From Rhizobium sp. (GTDB lineage Bacteria > Pseudomonadota > Alphaproteobacteria > Rhizobiales > Rhizobiaceae), in NCBI GenBank assembly GCA_027533385.1, contig JAPZUE010000040.1, forward strand, positions 62,001 through 126,000: DNA of 64,000 nt, in the 5' to 3' direction. The notes beneath the pieces are model-generated. The model worked only from the letters and a program-made list of their open reading frames with translations, searched no databases and was not told the origin of the DNA. Position 1 is the first letter of the stretch. Each line of letters opens with the position of its first letter. Of this stretch, positions 1 through 8,552 are shown piece by piece. The position numbers were made by a program, and so were the translations under genes.

Positions 1-288
1 AACCACATGGATCAGGCGACGCAGAAGAATGCGGCGATGGTCGAGGAAATGAATGCCGCGTCTGCCGGTCTTGCCCAGGAAGCAGCAAGTCTTGCCGAGC
101 TGTTGCAGCGGTTCCGTACCGGGCAGGAGAGGGCCGCTCCCTCCGCAGGTCAGACTCCAGCCCAGAGCCGTGTGGCTGTACCGGCGCGTCCGGTGAGTGC
201 GCCCGTTGCGCAGCCGGCTCCCCGCCGCGCCATGCCGGCTGTCTCCGGCAATACGGCACTCTCCCGGGACAATTGGGAAGAGTTCTGA
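1..288 (+). CDS. methyl-accepting chemotaxis protein, C-terminal fragment (5' end outside window)
   Basis: Only the last 95 codons are visible, and the reading frame is open at base 1. The fragment holds the end of the MCP signalling coiled coil ([20 protein letters not shown]), then a Pro/Ala-rich flexible linker, and ends in DNWEEF. A C-terminal xWE(E/T)F pentapeptide is the tether by which chemoreceptors recruit the CheR methyltransferase and CheB methylesterase. Its 3' end aligns without gaps to the end of the next MCP gene (2799-3086), so the two are tandem paralogues. The sensory domain cannot be seen. Family assignment is secure; ligand unknown. Confidence 0.93.
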   Translation, partial: NHMDQATQKNAAMVEEMNAASAGLAQEAASLAELLQRFRTGQERAAPSAGQTPAQSRVAVPARPVSAPVAQPAPRRAMPAVSGNTALSRDNWEEF

Positions 289-319
289 GCCGCCTGCCAT
301 TCGTCGCTCTCGCATGCAG

Positions 320-343
320 CGGCCGCCCTTTGGGCGGCCGTTC
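320..343 (+). terminator. hairpin terminator after first MCP gene
   Basis: Arms CGGCCGCCC (320-328) and GGGCGGCCG (332-340) form a 9-bp perfect GC stem with a 3-nt loop, 31 bases after the stop codon. The T-run is short. A similar cggccgcc-type hairpin follows the second MCP gene. Confidence 0.6.
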
Positions 344-713
344 CAGTTTGTGTCGAGGCCATTGCATGTCCTGCGTGACCGTCGCCGATAAGTCGATGCT
401 GTTGCGTCTCGTCACCTGCACGGCACGCATCTGGGTGGCTGTTGCGGGGCGTACAACTGCAACAGCAGCGACAAACCGCAGAAGGTTGGCAGCCCTTCGA
501 TCGTCTCACTACCCGCATCCGAGCGATCGCCGGCGACATGCAGCTTGAGTGGTTCGAGGGTAATCAATCCGAATCGGGTCACCTGCAAGCGCCTGACGAG
601 CCGATCCAAACCTTGAAAATCTGGCTGTTCGCAGGCCGGCCTCGCAAATTTCCGACCATTTGTTTGATTGCCGTGGGGCGTGCCTGCAGTGAGCAACTTT
701 CAATCTTGTTTTA

Positions 714-756
714 GTGAATTCGCAATTTGTTTTACATACAAATATCCCGAATTCAC
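714..756. repeat. nested inverted repeat in leader of second MCP gene
   Basis: Outer arms GTGAATTCG (714-722) and CGAATTCAC (748-756) are perfect 9-bp complements. They enclose inner arms ATTTGT (725-730) and ACAAAT (738-743) around a 7-base loop. The element ends 44 bases before the chosen start codon. It could be an operator for a dimeric regulator or a leader-RNA stem of 15 bp. No regulator can be named from sequence. Confidence 0.6.
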
Positions 757-800
757 GCGCCGGGATACGCAGGTCCTGCAGCGCTTACTTGGGAGGTTAC

Positions 801-3086
801 ATGGCTGCGCTATCGCTACGGAGACAGCTCTATCTCATCGCCACGGCGCCTTTGATCGCCTTTCTTTGGCTCAGTGTCACCTCGGTGTGGAGCGGCTACC
901 AGCAGTATGCTGCGCTTGACCGACAGATGGTGGTGCAGACGCTTGCAATGGCAGGCGGGAGAATTGCCCAAGTCCTTCCGGCTGAGGCCTTTGCAACGCC
1001 AGATAATCTGGTCCAGCGACGGAAGGCTGTCGATGAGGGGCTGGCCACGCTGAAGACAGCCTACGCCGCGTGGCAGGCGCAAGGCGGGAAGGACGCTACA
1101 ATCGAGAAGGCCTTTGCTCTGATCATCGAGAAGGAACGGGGGCTTGCGACCTATCGTACGAACGTCGATGCGGGGACTGCGACTTCGGATGAGGCCCTTT
1201 TCGTGTTGCAGCCTGCGTCAGCGGCCGGTCTTGAGTTGGTGCGCCGTTCGGGTGCAACGATACAAGATCTTGAACTTGCAAGGCTGATCGACGGCTACTA
1301 CGCCCTGATGCAGGTGAATGATGCTGGTTTGATTGAAATTCGACTGGGCGAGCAGTACTTCTCAGGTCAGGCGCTTGAGCAGAAGCAGTATGCCTTCTTC
1401 CTGCACGCGGTTGGCCTGCGTGAGCGCTTTACACCCTTGCTACGAGAATTCCTCCCGTCTGAAATCGTACAGCCTTTCGATGCATTTCAGACCGGGGCTG
1501 AGGGGCAGTTCCTGCAGGCCGGTCGTCTGAAGATTAGTGAAACGAGCCCCGATGGCGCGGATCCAGGCTCTGTCGAGCAGTGGCAGGCATATACCGGCGC
1601 ACAAGCGGGTATGATGGCGAAGCTGATTGCACAGACTGACGTCCTGCTGGCCGATGGTGCGCAGCAAAAGCTCGATAGCCTCTACGCGAAGTTCCTCAAG
1701 GGCGTGGTTGTTGCCCTCTGCGTCACTTTCGTGGTGCTGGGGCTCTTCTTCTTCGTGGTTCGCACCGTTTCGCAAATGATACGGGTGACTGCCAACCGCA
1801 TGCAGACCCTTGCCGACGGCGATCGTCAGACCTCTATCCCCTTCACCGAGCGTTCGGACGAGATCGGTGTCATGGCGCGCTCTGTCGAGGTCTTCCGTGA
1901 GGCGGCGATCCGCAATGCCGAACTGGAGGCTGAGGCAGAAGAGAACCGCAGCCGAGCAGAGCGTGAGCGCGCCGAGATGCAGGCACGCGCCGAGGCAGAT
2001 GCGGAAGAACGCCTCAACAAGGCAACCGGCATGCTGGCGGCGGGTCTGAAGCGTCTGGCCTCTGGCGATCTGCTCTGCGAGATCGACGAGCAGTTTGCCC
2101 CGCAGTTCGAAGCGCTGCGTCATGACTTCAACACCTCGGTGCAGCAGCTGCGCTCCGTGCTCGTCTCCGTCGGTCGCTCTGCCCACGCGGTCAGCGGTGG
2201 TTCAGGCGAGATCTCCCATGCCTCTGACGATCTCGCCAAGCGGACGGAGCAGCAGGCGGCATCTCTCGAAGAAACGGCTGCCGCGCTTGAAGTCATAACG
2301 GCCAATGTCACGGCCACCTCCCGGCGGACGGGCGAGGCGCGGGATATCGTGCGTAATACGCGCAATCGTGCCGAACAGTCCGGCGTCGTGGTTGGCAATG
2401 CGGTGACGGCGATGGAGCGAATCGAGCATGCCTCCAAGCAGATCAGCCAGATTATTGGCGTGATCGACGAGATCGCCTTCCAGACCAACCTGTTGGCGCT
2501 CAACGCCGGTGTTGAGGCAGCGCGCGCGGGTGAGGCGGGCAAGGGCTTTGCCGTTGTTGCCCAGGAAGTGCGCGAGCTGGCACAGCGTTCGGCGAATGCG
2601 GCCAAGGAGATCAAGGCGCTGATCGGCAATTCGGAAATCGCTGTTTCCGAAGGGGTGAAGCTTGTGAACGAGACGGGTGAGGGCCTAACCTCAATCTCGG
2701 GGCTGGTTCAGGCGATCAACGAGCATATGGATGCGATTGCGTCCGCAGCGCAGGAACAGTCAGTTGGCCTCGGCGAGGTGAATTCGGCGGTCAACCATAT
2801 GGATCAGTCGACGCAGAAGAATGCGGCGATGGTCGAGGAAATGAATGCGGCGTCTGCGGGTCTTGCCCAGGAGGCGGCCAATCTGGCTGACCTGCTGCGT
2901 CAGTTCCGTACCGGCCAGGACGGGGTGTCGGGCGCGAACCGCAATCCCCAGGCTTCGGCTTCGGTTCGGACCCAGGCGCATGCGCCTGTTCAGGCGGCGA
3001 CTAAGGCTTCCAACCGTACACGCGCTGCCATGCCCTCCGTCTCCGGCAATACGGCACTCTCCCGGGACAATTGGGAAGAGTTCTGA
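801..3086 (+). CDS. methyl-accepting chemotaxis protein with NIT-like sensor domain
   Basis: Transmembrane chemoreceptor of 761 residues. ATG 801 is chosen because GGGAGG lies 4 bases upstream; the frame is open further upstream from a GTG. Order: TM1 (about residues 8-30), a periplasmic region of about 270 residues, TM2 (about 300-322), HAMP (to about 375), a coiled-coil linker, the MCP signalling hairpin with the conserved tip [20 protein letters not shown], a Pro/Ala linker, and the C-terminal CheR/CheB tether DNWEEF. The sensor has [13 protein letters not shown] and a later G-L-I-E-I-R-L-G helix that resemble nitrate/nitrite-sensing (NIT) domains, but the usual N-terminal ERG motif is not obvious, so the ligand is uncertain. 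Paralogue of the gene truncated at the window start. Signals through CheA/CheW to the flagellar motor. Confidence 0.93.
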   Translation: MAALSLRRQLYLIATAPLIAFLWLSVTSVWSGYQQYAALDRQMVVQTLAMAGGRIAQVLPAEAFATPDNLVQRRKAVDEGLATLKTAYAAWQAQGGKDATIEKAFALIIEKERGLATYRTNVDAGTATSDEALFVLQPASAAGLELVRRSGATIQDLELARLIDGYYALMQVNDAGLIEIRLGEQYFSGQALEQKQYAFFLHAVGLRERFTPLLREFLPSEIVQPFDAFQTGAEGQFLQAGRLKISETSPDGADPGSVEQWQAYTGAQAGMMAKLIAQTDVLLADGAQQKLDSLYAKFLKGVVVALCVTFVVLGLFFFVVRTVSQMIRVTANRMQTLADGDRQTSIPFTERSDEIGVMARSVEVFREAAIRNAELEAEAEENRSRAERERAEMQARAEADAEERLNKATGMLAAGLKRLASGDLLCEIDEQFAPQFEALRHDFNTSVQQLRSVLVSVGRSAHAVSGGSGEISHASDDLAKRTEQQAASLEETAAALEVITANVTATSRRTGEARDIVRNTRNRAEQSGVVVGNAVTAMERIEHASKQISQIIGVIDEIAFQTNLLALNAGVEAARAGEAGKGFAVVAQEVRELAQRSANAAKEIKALIGNSEIAVSEGVKLVNETGEGLTSISGLVQAINEHMDAIASAAQEQSVGLGEVNSAVNHMDQSTQKNAAMVEEMNAASAGLAQEAANLADLLRQFRTGQDGVSGANRNPQASASVRTQAHAPVQAATKASNRTRAAMPSVSGNTALSRDNWEEF

Positions 3087-3129
3087 GCCTCAACCGTCGG
3101 GGCGCCAGCGCCCAGCCGAAATTGACGCG

Positions 3130-3165
3130 AACGGCCGCCGGCGAAGGGCGGCCGTTCTGCTTTTT
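3130..3165 (+). terminator. rho-independent terminator after MCP gene
   Basis: Perfect 10-bp arms AACGGCCGCC (3130-3139) and GGCGGCCGTT (3147-3156) are followed by ctgcttttt. It separates the MCP gene from the regulator-metF unit. Confidence 0.8.
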
Positions 3166-3217
3166 GTGCCATATGCGACCAATCAGGCCGATTAAGGCTT
3201 GCATCAGCGACAAAGAA

Positions 3218-3239
3218 GACATAAAGATATCTTTATGTC
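3218..3239. promoter_or_regulatory. 22-bp perfect palindrome, candidate operator for the ArsR-methyltransferase regulator
   Basis: Half-site GACATAAAGAT is followed directly by its exact complement, centred between 3228 and 3229. It ends 18 bases before the regulator ATG, so a bound dimer would overlap the promoter or the ribosome entry region. AT-rich dyads of this size are typical targets of ArsR-family dimers. Autoregulation and control of metF are inferred from position. Confidence 0.7.
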
Positions 3240-3257
3240 GTTATTGCGGTGGTGCGA

Positions 3258-4265
3258 ATGAAACTCGGTGTCGATAGTCTGGTGGAATTGCTGAAGGCGG
3301 CCGGTGAGCCGACCCGCCTGCGTCTGTTGACCCTGCTCGGCTCGGGCGACCTCACGGTCACCGACCTTACCGAAATTCTCGGCCAGTCGCAGCCGCGAAT
3401 CTCACGCCATCTCAAGCTCCTGGCGGAAGCCGATCTCATCGACCGTTATCAAGAAGGGGCCTGGGCCTATTTCCGGCTCAAGCAGGACGGTTCGGGGGCT
3501 TCACTGGTCCGGCTTTTGCTGGATGCAGCGGAGGACACGGATCCCGTGCTTCAGCGCGATCGTGATCGGCTGGCAGGTGTCAAGCGGGCCCGGGCGGAAA
3601 AGGCGCAGGCCTATTTCAGCCGCAACGCCTCCGAATGGGACGAACTGCGCCGCCTGCATGTCAACGATGCCGATGTCGAGGCCGCACTCATGCGGCTTGT
3701 GGGGAGCGAGGCCGTGGAAACGATGCTCGACCTTGGCACGGGGACCGGGCGGATCCTGCAATTGCTCGCACCGCGCTATCGGCGCGCCATCGGCATCGAT
3801 GCCAGCCGTGACATGCTCGCGGTGGCGCGCTCCAATCTCGACAAGGAGGGCATCCTGTCGGCGAGCGTGCGCCATGGCGACATTTTGAACCTGCCGCTGG
3901 ATGCTGCCGATTACGATCTCGTCACCATCCACCAGGTCCTGCATTTTCTCGAGGAGCCGGAGCTGGCGCTGGCCGAGGCGGCGCGCATGCTGAAGCCGGG
4001 CGGGCGTCTGGCGATCATCGACCTTGCACCGCATGCCCATGAATATCTGCGCGACGAGCATGCCCATGTGCGCCTCGGCTTTTCACATGGCGTGATGGCC
4101 GAATGGCTCGGCCGTCAGGGGCTCACCGTCGAAAACGTTCTCGACCTGCCGCCGGAGAGCACTGCCGGACGCGGGCTGACGGTGACCATCTGGCTGGCTC
4201 GGCGTGGGAGTGCCGCCGCGCTGACCGTATCAGAACAACCTCTTGCCAAGACCGGGAGCAGATAA
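3258..4265 (+). CDS. ArsR-family regulator fused to a SAM-dependent methyltransferase-like domain (SahR-type)
   Basis: 335 residues. Residues 10-90 form an ArsR winged helix (PTRLRLLTLL, then recognition helix QPRISRHLKLL). From about residue 115 a class I methyltransferase fold follows, with motif I LDLGTGTGRIL (157-167) and the acidic ribose-binding end IGIDAS. The fusion lies directly upstream of metF, with its TAA abutting the metF ATG. In proteobacteria this architecture is known as SahR, a repressor of methionine/SAM-cycle genes that senses S-adenosylhomocysteine; here that role is inferred from architecture and context. ATG 3258 is preferred over GTG 3249 because GGTGG lies 5 bases upstream. 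A true methyltransferase activity is not excluded. Confidence 0.85.
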   Translation: MKLGVDSLVELLKAAGEPTRLRLLTLLGSGDLTVTDLTEILGQSQPRISRHLKLLAEADLIDRYQEGAWAYFRLKQDGSGASLVRLLLDAAEDTDPVLQRDRDRLAGVKRARAEKAQAYFSRNASEWDELRRLHVNDADVEAALMRLVGSEAVETMLDLGTGTGRILQLLAPRYRRAIGIDASRDMLAVARSNLDKEGILSASVRHGDILNLPLDAADYDLVTIHQVLHFLEEPELALAEAARMLKPGGRLAIIDLAPHAHEYLRDEHAHVRLGFSHGVMAEWLGRQGLTVENVLDLPPESTAGRGLTVTIWLARRGSAAALTVSEQPLAKTGSR

Positions 4266-5174
4266 ATGACGAAGCCCGAACGGCCCATCGCCAAGACCCC
4301 CGATGCGCGCATCTCGTTTGAGTTTTTCCCGCCGAAGTCTCCCGACATGGAAGATCAGCTGTGGCAGACGGTCAAGGCATTGCAGCCTTACCAGCCCGAC
4401 TTCGTGTCCGTCACCTATGGCGCGGGCGGCACGACGCGGGAGCCGACGCTTGCGACGGTGAAGCGATTGATCAATGACACGCCGCTGGCGACAGCCTCGC
4501 ATCTGACCTGTGTCGGGGCCACCCGCGAGGAGGTGCGTGCCGTGGTCGAAGAATTCCAGGCCGCCGGCGTTCGTCACTTCGTCGCGCTGCGTGGCGATCC
4601 GCAGGGCGGTGTCGGCACGCGCTACGCGCCCCATCCGGGTGGCTTCGTGAATGCTGCCGATCTCGTGGCCGGCCTGCGCCAGATCGGAAACTTCGAGATT
4701 TCCGTCTCCGCCTATCCGGAGCGCCATCCGGAAAGCGAGACCGATGACGTTGATCTGGACATGCTGAAGCAGAAGGTCGATGCCGGAGCGACGCGTGCGC
4801 TGACCCAGTTCTTCTTCGACAACGACATCTTCGAGCGCTATCTGGAGCGTGTCCGCAAAGCCGGGATCAACATCCCGATCGTGCCGGGTATCATGCCGAT
4901 CCAGAACCTGACTCAGCTGAAGCGTTTCGCGTCGATGTGTGGTGCGAGCATTCCCGCCTTCCTCGACGAGCGGTTCGTGGGGACCGAGGGCGATGCTCAG
5001 GCGCGCGCTGCGATTGCCGCCGATATTGCAGCCGAGCAGATCGCCGATCTTGCTCAGCGCGGGCTTGAGGAATTCCATATCTACACGATGAACAGGGCAC
5101 CGCTGACGATCGCGACACTCGAAAGGCTCGGGATTTCCGCAAAGGCCAACCATGTATCCGGTGCTGCGGCCTGA
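4266..5174 (+). CDS. metF: 5,10-methylenetetrahydrofolate reductase
   Basis: Reduces 5,10-methylene-THF to 5-methyl-THF, the methyl donor for methionine synthase; cytosolic FAD-dependent TIM-barrel enzyme. At 302 residues it matches the bacterial MetF length. It has the N-terminal FEFFPPKS with the catalytic Glu (residue 19), the VTYGAGGTTR strand that binds FAD, LTCVGATREEV, the LRGDP loop and the TQFFFDN strand. It starts at the base after the stop of the ArsR-methyltransferase gene, which points to one transcript and to feedback control of methyl-group supply. A strong terminator follows. Confidence 0.97.
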   Translation: MTKPERPIAKTPDARISFEFFPPKSPDMEDQLWQTVKALQPYQPDFVSVTYGAGGTTREPTLATVKRLINDTPLATASHLTCVGATREEVRAVVEEFQAAGVRHFVALRGDPQGGVGTRYAPHPGGFVNAADLVAGLRQIGNFEISVSAYPERHPESETDDVDLDMLKQKVDAGATRALTQFFFDNDIFERYLERVRKAGINIPIVPGIMPIQNLTQLKRFASMCGASIPAFLDERFVGTEGDAQARAAIAADIAAEQIADLAQRGLEEFHIYTMNRAPLTIATLERLGISAKANHVSGAAA

Positions 5175-5195
5175 TAGCCGCTACACCGCCATGAA

Positions 5196-5231
5196 AAGAG
5201 GCGCATGACGGTCCGTGTCATGCGCCTCTTA
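5196..5231 (+). terminator. strong hairpin terminator after metF
   Basis: Arms AAGAGGCGCATGAC (5196-5209) and GTCATGCGCCTCTT (5217-5230) are 14-bp perfect complements with a 7-base loop. Further pairing of ATGAA (5191-5195) with TTCAT (5232-5236) is possible across a one-base bulge. The near symmetry would let it act in both directions. Confidence 0.8.
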
Positions 5232-5303
5232 TTCATTATGTAAGTCATGATTGCTGGAGAGGGCGCGCATGCCCAACCCATGGGTGGGTTCATTGGACCT
5301 GCG

Positions 5304-5381
5304 TCAGATGAACAGCATCGTGGCTATGAAAACAAACGCTGCACCGACGATCAGGACATTGATAGAATTGGTCAGTCCCAT
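5304..5381 (-). CDS. 25-residue single-span membrane mini-protein
   Basis: A 26-codon frame (ATG at 5381, TGA at 5304-5306) starts MGLTNSIN and runs into an unbroken hydrophobic stretch of about 15 residues ending in ATMLFI. A near-perfect Shine-Dalgarno AAGGAGG (complement of 5387-5393) sits 5 bases before the ATG, stronger than for most genes in this window. AT-rich sequence that could be a -10 element (ATAATAT) lies about 20 bases further upstream. It stands alone between metF and the mltB-like gene. No function can be assigned; a regulatory membrane peptide is the likeliest class. It is too short for ordinary gene callers. Confidence 0.72.
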   Translation of the reverse strand: MGLTNSINVLIVGAAFVFIATMLFI

Positions 5382-5629
5382 GTGTGCCTCCTTGCGTTGA
5401 CCGTTAGATATTATGTCCGTTTTGTGTCGGCGCAAAGCCAATTCTGTGCTGCGCTGCGGCAAGGGGCGGTGGAAAACTTATCAAAATCCTTCAATAATCT
5501 ATTTTTATCAGAGGGTTACGGTGACTCTCGTCCTGTTAATGAAGTTTAATTTCCGTGATGCGGGATCGGGGTTTTCGGAGGGCTTTCTTCGCATTCGTCA
5601 CGATCTGCCGGGGGGGGCTTGCGAGGGAC

Positions 5630-5663
5630 AAAAAAGCCGGGGCGACTTCATCGACCCGGCTTT
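5630..5663 (-). terminator. rho-independent terminator of the mltB-like gene
   Basis: Read on the minus strand, AAAGCCGGG (5655-5663) pairs with CCCGGCTTT (5633-5641) over 9 bp, followed by further T residues. It lies 24 bases past the stop codon at 5687. Confidence 0.8.
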
Positions 5664-5686
5664 GATGATGATCCTCGACTGATGCC

Positions 5687-6874
5687 TCAGAGCGCGCTGA
5701 GAAGGGCAGGCGTCGGCCAGCCATCGGCGGGCAGGCCAACCCGCTGCTGTTCTTTCTGCACGGCGACGCGCGTACCGGCGCCCAAGATGCCGTCGATCTT
5801 GCCCACGTCATGGCCAAGGCCCTGCAGCTTGGTCTGAAGCGCCTTCATCTGATCGACGTCCAGGCCCTGTTCGGGATTGCCCTTCTGGTAGACCTGTGCG
5901 CCGCCGAAGCGGGTGGCGAAATAGGCTGCCGAGGTCGTGTAGATGAAGGACTGGTTCCATTCGAGATAGATGTTGAAGTTCGGATAGGTGATGAAGGCCG
6001 GCCCCTTGCGGCCCTGCGGCAGCACGAGGGCGGCCGGCAGAGACGAGAAGGCCGTGTTGCCATCACGCGGCTGGACGCCGAGTGCGAACCAGTCTCCAGC
6101 GGTCAGCGTGCCGCCGAGCCCCGACTTCTCGAAGGGCAGGTTCTCCGGGATCGTCACTTCCTGGATCCAGGGCTCACCGCGTTTGAACCCGAGATGCTGG
6201 ATGAACTTTGCCGCCGTCAGAATGGCATCCGGGCTGCTCTGCTTGACGTTGACGTGACCATCGCCGTCTCCGTCGATACCGAAGGCGATGATATCCTCTG
6301 GAAGCATCTGGACCTGACCGATTTCGCCGGCCCAGGCGCCGGTATTGGTCGCGGGTTCCAGGTCACCATGCTCGACCATCTTGATGAGCGCGAGAAGTTG
6401 CGGGCGGAAGAGCTCCGGGCGGCGGCAGTCATGGGCAAGCGTCACCAGGGCGTTGCGCGTGTTGAAATCGCCCTGCACCGCGCCGAAGTCGGTTTCCATG
6501 GCCCAGAAGGCCGTGATGACGCCGGCCGGCACGCCGAACTCCTGCTCGGCACGGGCGAAGACCTCGGCATAGTCCTTGATCTTCTGCCGACCGATATCGA
6601 GACGAGCCTGGCTCACGGTGCGACCGGAAAACTCGAGGAAGGTCTGGCGGAAGACACCCTGAGAACGGTCGCGTGAGAGAACCTTCTGGTCGATTGCGGC
6701 TCCGGCCAGGGCCTTGTCGGCGACATCGGCCGGGGTGCCCGCGGCCATGGCTTCCGCCTTGACACCGTCCAGGAAGGTCGCGAGATCGCCACCGCATTGC
6801 TGCTGCGCCTGGGCCAGACCCGTGGAGGCAAGGAGCAGGGCGAGGGGGAGCGCAAGACGCCGGGCTTTGTTCAT
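5687..6874 (-). CDS. MltB-family lytic murein transglycosylase with peptidoglycan-binding domain
   Basis: Cleaves the MurNAc-GlcNAc bond of peptidoglycan to 1,6-anhydromuropeptides in the periplasm. 395 residues from ATG 6874, chosen for AAGGA 7 bases upstream. A Sec signal peptide (residues 1-24, ending AQA) precedes the SLT_2 catalytic domain with Glu127 in AMETDFGAVQG, the family's active-site motif, and GEIGQVQMLP. Residues from about 335 form a PG_binding_1 domain (LQTKLQGLGHDVGKIDGILG). There is no lipobox, so it is soluble periplasmic rather than a lipoprotein like E. coli MltB. It is transcribed alone, with its own terminator. Confidence 0.92.
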   Translation of the reverse strand: MNKARRLALPLALLLASTGLAQAQQQCGGDLATFLDGVKAEAMAAGTPADVADKALAGAAIDQKVLSRDRSQGVFRQTFLEFSGRTVSQARLDIGRQKIKDYAEVFARAEQEFGVPAGVITAFWAMETDFGAVQGDFNTRNALVTLAHDCRRPELFRPQLLALIKMVEHGDLEPATNTGAWAGEIGQVQMLPEDIIAFGIDGDGDGHVNVKQSSPDAILTAAKFIQHLGFKRGEPWIQEVTIPENLPFEKSGLGGTLTAGDWFALGVQPRDGNTAFSSLPAALVLPQGRKGPAFITYPNFNIYLEWNQSFIYTTSAAYFATRFGGAQVYQKGNPEQGLDVDQMKALQTKLQGLGHDVGKIDGILGAGTRVAVQKEQQRVGLPADGWPTPALLSAL

Positions 6875-6974
6875 CGATCGGTCCTTCATTTCGAGGTTCC
6901 GGCGCATGGCGCTTCTTGCGCATGCATCCGGTCACGTCAGGTGGTTTGGCAGAGCCTCTAGGCCGTCTTTGCGA

Positions 6975-7754
6975 TCATTTCGAGACGGCAGCAACCCAAT
7001 TCTGCCAGTTCTTCTGCGTGCCGGCAAAGACGTTGATGTCGGTTTCTCCGTTGATGCCGGGGATAACGCCGGTCGAGGTATACTGCCAGAAAGACCAGCG
7101 GCGCTCCGGATAGATGACACTGGGGTGCTGGGCGACAGCCCGAACCCAGAAATGATGGTCCTTGAAGGCGCCTTCGAGATTGTCCCGGTGAAAGTCGACC
7201 GAGGTATAGATGATCGGGCGCTTGCCGTAATGGGCCTCGATGCGCTGCATGAAGCGCTGCATTTCCGCGCGCACAGTCGCGGGATCTGGCCTCAGGCGGC
7301 AGGTCGGAGAGGTCGGGTTCCATTCGACGTCGAGCACCGGCGGCAGAAGGTTAGCGTCGCGCGGCACATTGCGGATGAACCAGTCGGCCTGTTCGTCGGC
7401 CGAGGAGCAGAAGTAGTAGAAGTGGTAGGCCGCATGCGGGATATCGGCGTCGCTGGCTCCCTGCCAGTACTCGTGAAAGCGTGGATCCAGCATGTCCTTG
7501 CCTTCCGTTGCCTTGATGAAGACGAAGGAAACCCCCGACCTCTTCACCTGGCGCCAATCGACGTCGCCGTTCCACTTGGAGACATCGATGCCATGGACTT
7601 CGTGGCGATGCGGGGTCTTGCCATCGAAATGCTGCGGATCGGTGTCGTGGAAGCGCGGTGAGACGGAGGCTGTTTCCAGCACGTCATAGGATCCCGAGGT
7701 GCAGGCCGTCATGGCGAGGCAAGTCAGAAGCAGCGTCGAAAGCCAGCGCATCAT
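6975..7754 (-). CDS. GH25-family lysozyme-like lipoprotein
   Basis: Predicted N-acetylmuramidase of 259 residues. The N-terminus is a lipoprotein signal, LAMTAC, with the lipidated Cys at residue 18. The GH25 barrel opens with HGIDVSKWNGDVDW (Asp57) and carries the catalytic DVEWN (Glu144); a Trp/Tyr-rich C-terminal half (RRWSFWQYTSTG) closes the fold. The +2 residue is Thr, consistent with outer-membrane sorting. It faces the same way as the mltB-like gene but 100 bases separate them, so co-transcription is uncertain. A second ATG one codon in (7751) is also a plausible start. Confidence 0.9.
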   Translation of the reverse strand: MMRWLSTLLLTCLAMTACTSGSYDVLETASVSPRFHDTDPQHFDGKTPHRHEVHGIDVSKWNGDVDWRQVKRSGVSFVFIKATEGKDMLDPRFHEYWQGASDADIPHAAYHFYYFCSSADEQADWFIRNVPRDANLLPPVLDVEWNPTSPTCRLRPDPATVRAEMQRFMQRIEAHYGKRPIIYTSVDFHRDNLEGAFKDHHFWVRAVAQHPSVIYPERRWSFWQYTSTGVIPGINGETDINVFAGTQKNWQNWVAAVSK

Positions 7755-7883
7755 GGGTCCGTGATCTCAGAATGGACGGTCGATGTGCCCAATCGGCTCA
7801 TCAACGGTTCGTGGGGCAGGCGCGAACACCGTCCCCATCATGGTGAAAACCGGATTACATGCAATCTTGCTTGCGCGAGGCGG

Positions 7884-8552
7884 TCAGCGCGTCAGGACGG
7901 CGTGCCAGGCATAACCGCGCCAAAGCGGTTGGAAGCTGAGACTTAGACCCTGCGCCAAGGCACGCTCTTGCAGAACGGCACGCAGGTCCGGACGGGGTGT
8001 CACGTGGAAGCGGGCAAGCCAGGCCTGCAGTCCGCTCCTGAACCAGCGCGGCAAGCGTTCCTGCTGGCCGAAATCGACGATATGCAGCGACCCTTTCGGT
8101 GCAAGCGCGTCGATCCCCCGGTCAATGGCCGCCTGCCAGTCCGGGATCATTGAGAGCGCGTAGGAGATCATTACGCGATCGAAATGGGGTTCGGCAAAAT
8201 CGGCCGGTCGGAAGGCTGTCGCATCCGCGACCTCAAGCGTCGGGGGAGAGGCTTTGCCCTGAAACTTCGCCCGAGCGGTTGCCAGCATTTCCGCCGAGAT
8301 ATCCAGACCGTAAAGGCGCGCCGCCGGGAAGTGCCGGCGGGCCAGCACAAGATTGCGGCCAGTGCCGCAGCCGATCTCCAGCAGCGAACCGCCCTTCGGA
8401 ACATCCAGGCTCGTGATCATGTGGTCACGGCCGAGCAGATAGTATTTGCGCGTCAGGTCGTAGATGTGGCGCTGGTAGCGATACATCCTGTCCATGCGGT
8501 CGGCATGGCTGTCATTCCGATCGGCTGCGAAGGTGGCAGGGCTTTCGCTCAT
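7884..8552 (-). CDS. btaB: S-adenosylmethionine-dependent N-methyltransferase of betaine lipid synthesis
   Basis: BtaB adds three methyl groups to diacylglycerylhomoserine to give DGTS, a phosphorus-free membrane lipid. 222 residues from ATG 8552, which overlaps the btaA stop by 4 bases (ATGA); the frame extends upstream but without a ribosome site. Motif I is LLEIGCGTGRN (about 58-68), followed by YGLDIS and a MIPDW segment. Taken alone this is a generic methyltransferase; its name rests on translational coupling to btaA. The pair forms the two-step pathway. Confidence 0.9.
   Translation of the reverse strand: MSESPATFAADRNDSHADRMDRMYRYQRHIYDLTRKYYLLGRDHMITSLDVPKGGSLLEIGCGTGRNLVLARRHFPAARLYGLDISAEMLATARAKFQGKASPPTLEVADATAFRPADFAEPHFDRVMISYALSMIPDWQAAIDRGIDALAPKGSLHIVDFGQQERLPRWFRSGLQAWLARFHVTPRPDLRAVLQERALAQGLSLSFQPLWRGYAWHAVLTR

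Larger units (their letters stand above)
289..800 (+). other. 512-base intergenic region between two MCP genes
   Basis: It holds the terminator at 320-343, then about 370 bases in which I find no convincing gene. Short open frames here lack ribosome sites and resemble no known protein. It ends in an AT-richer promoter/leader segment from about 700 that carries a nested inverted repeat. Confidence 0.6.

Noticed and set aside
442..714. 90-residue frame between the two MCP genes
   Set aside because: No ribosome site and no recognisable protein features; opposite-strand frames are equally open.
4200..4265. SAM riboswitch before metF
   Set aside because: metF abuts the upstream gene with no leader; control more plausibly comes from the ArsR-type regulator and its dyad.
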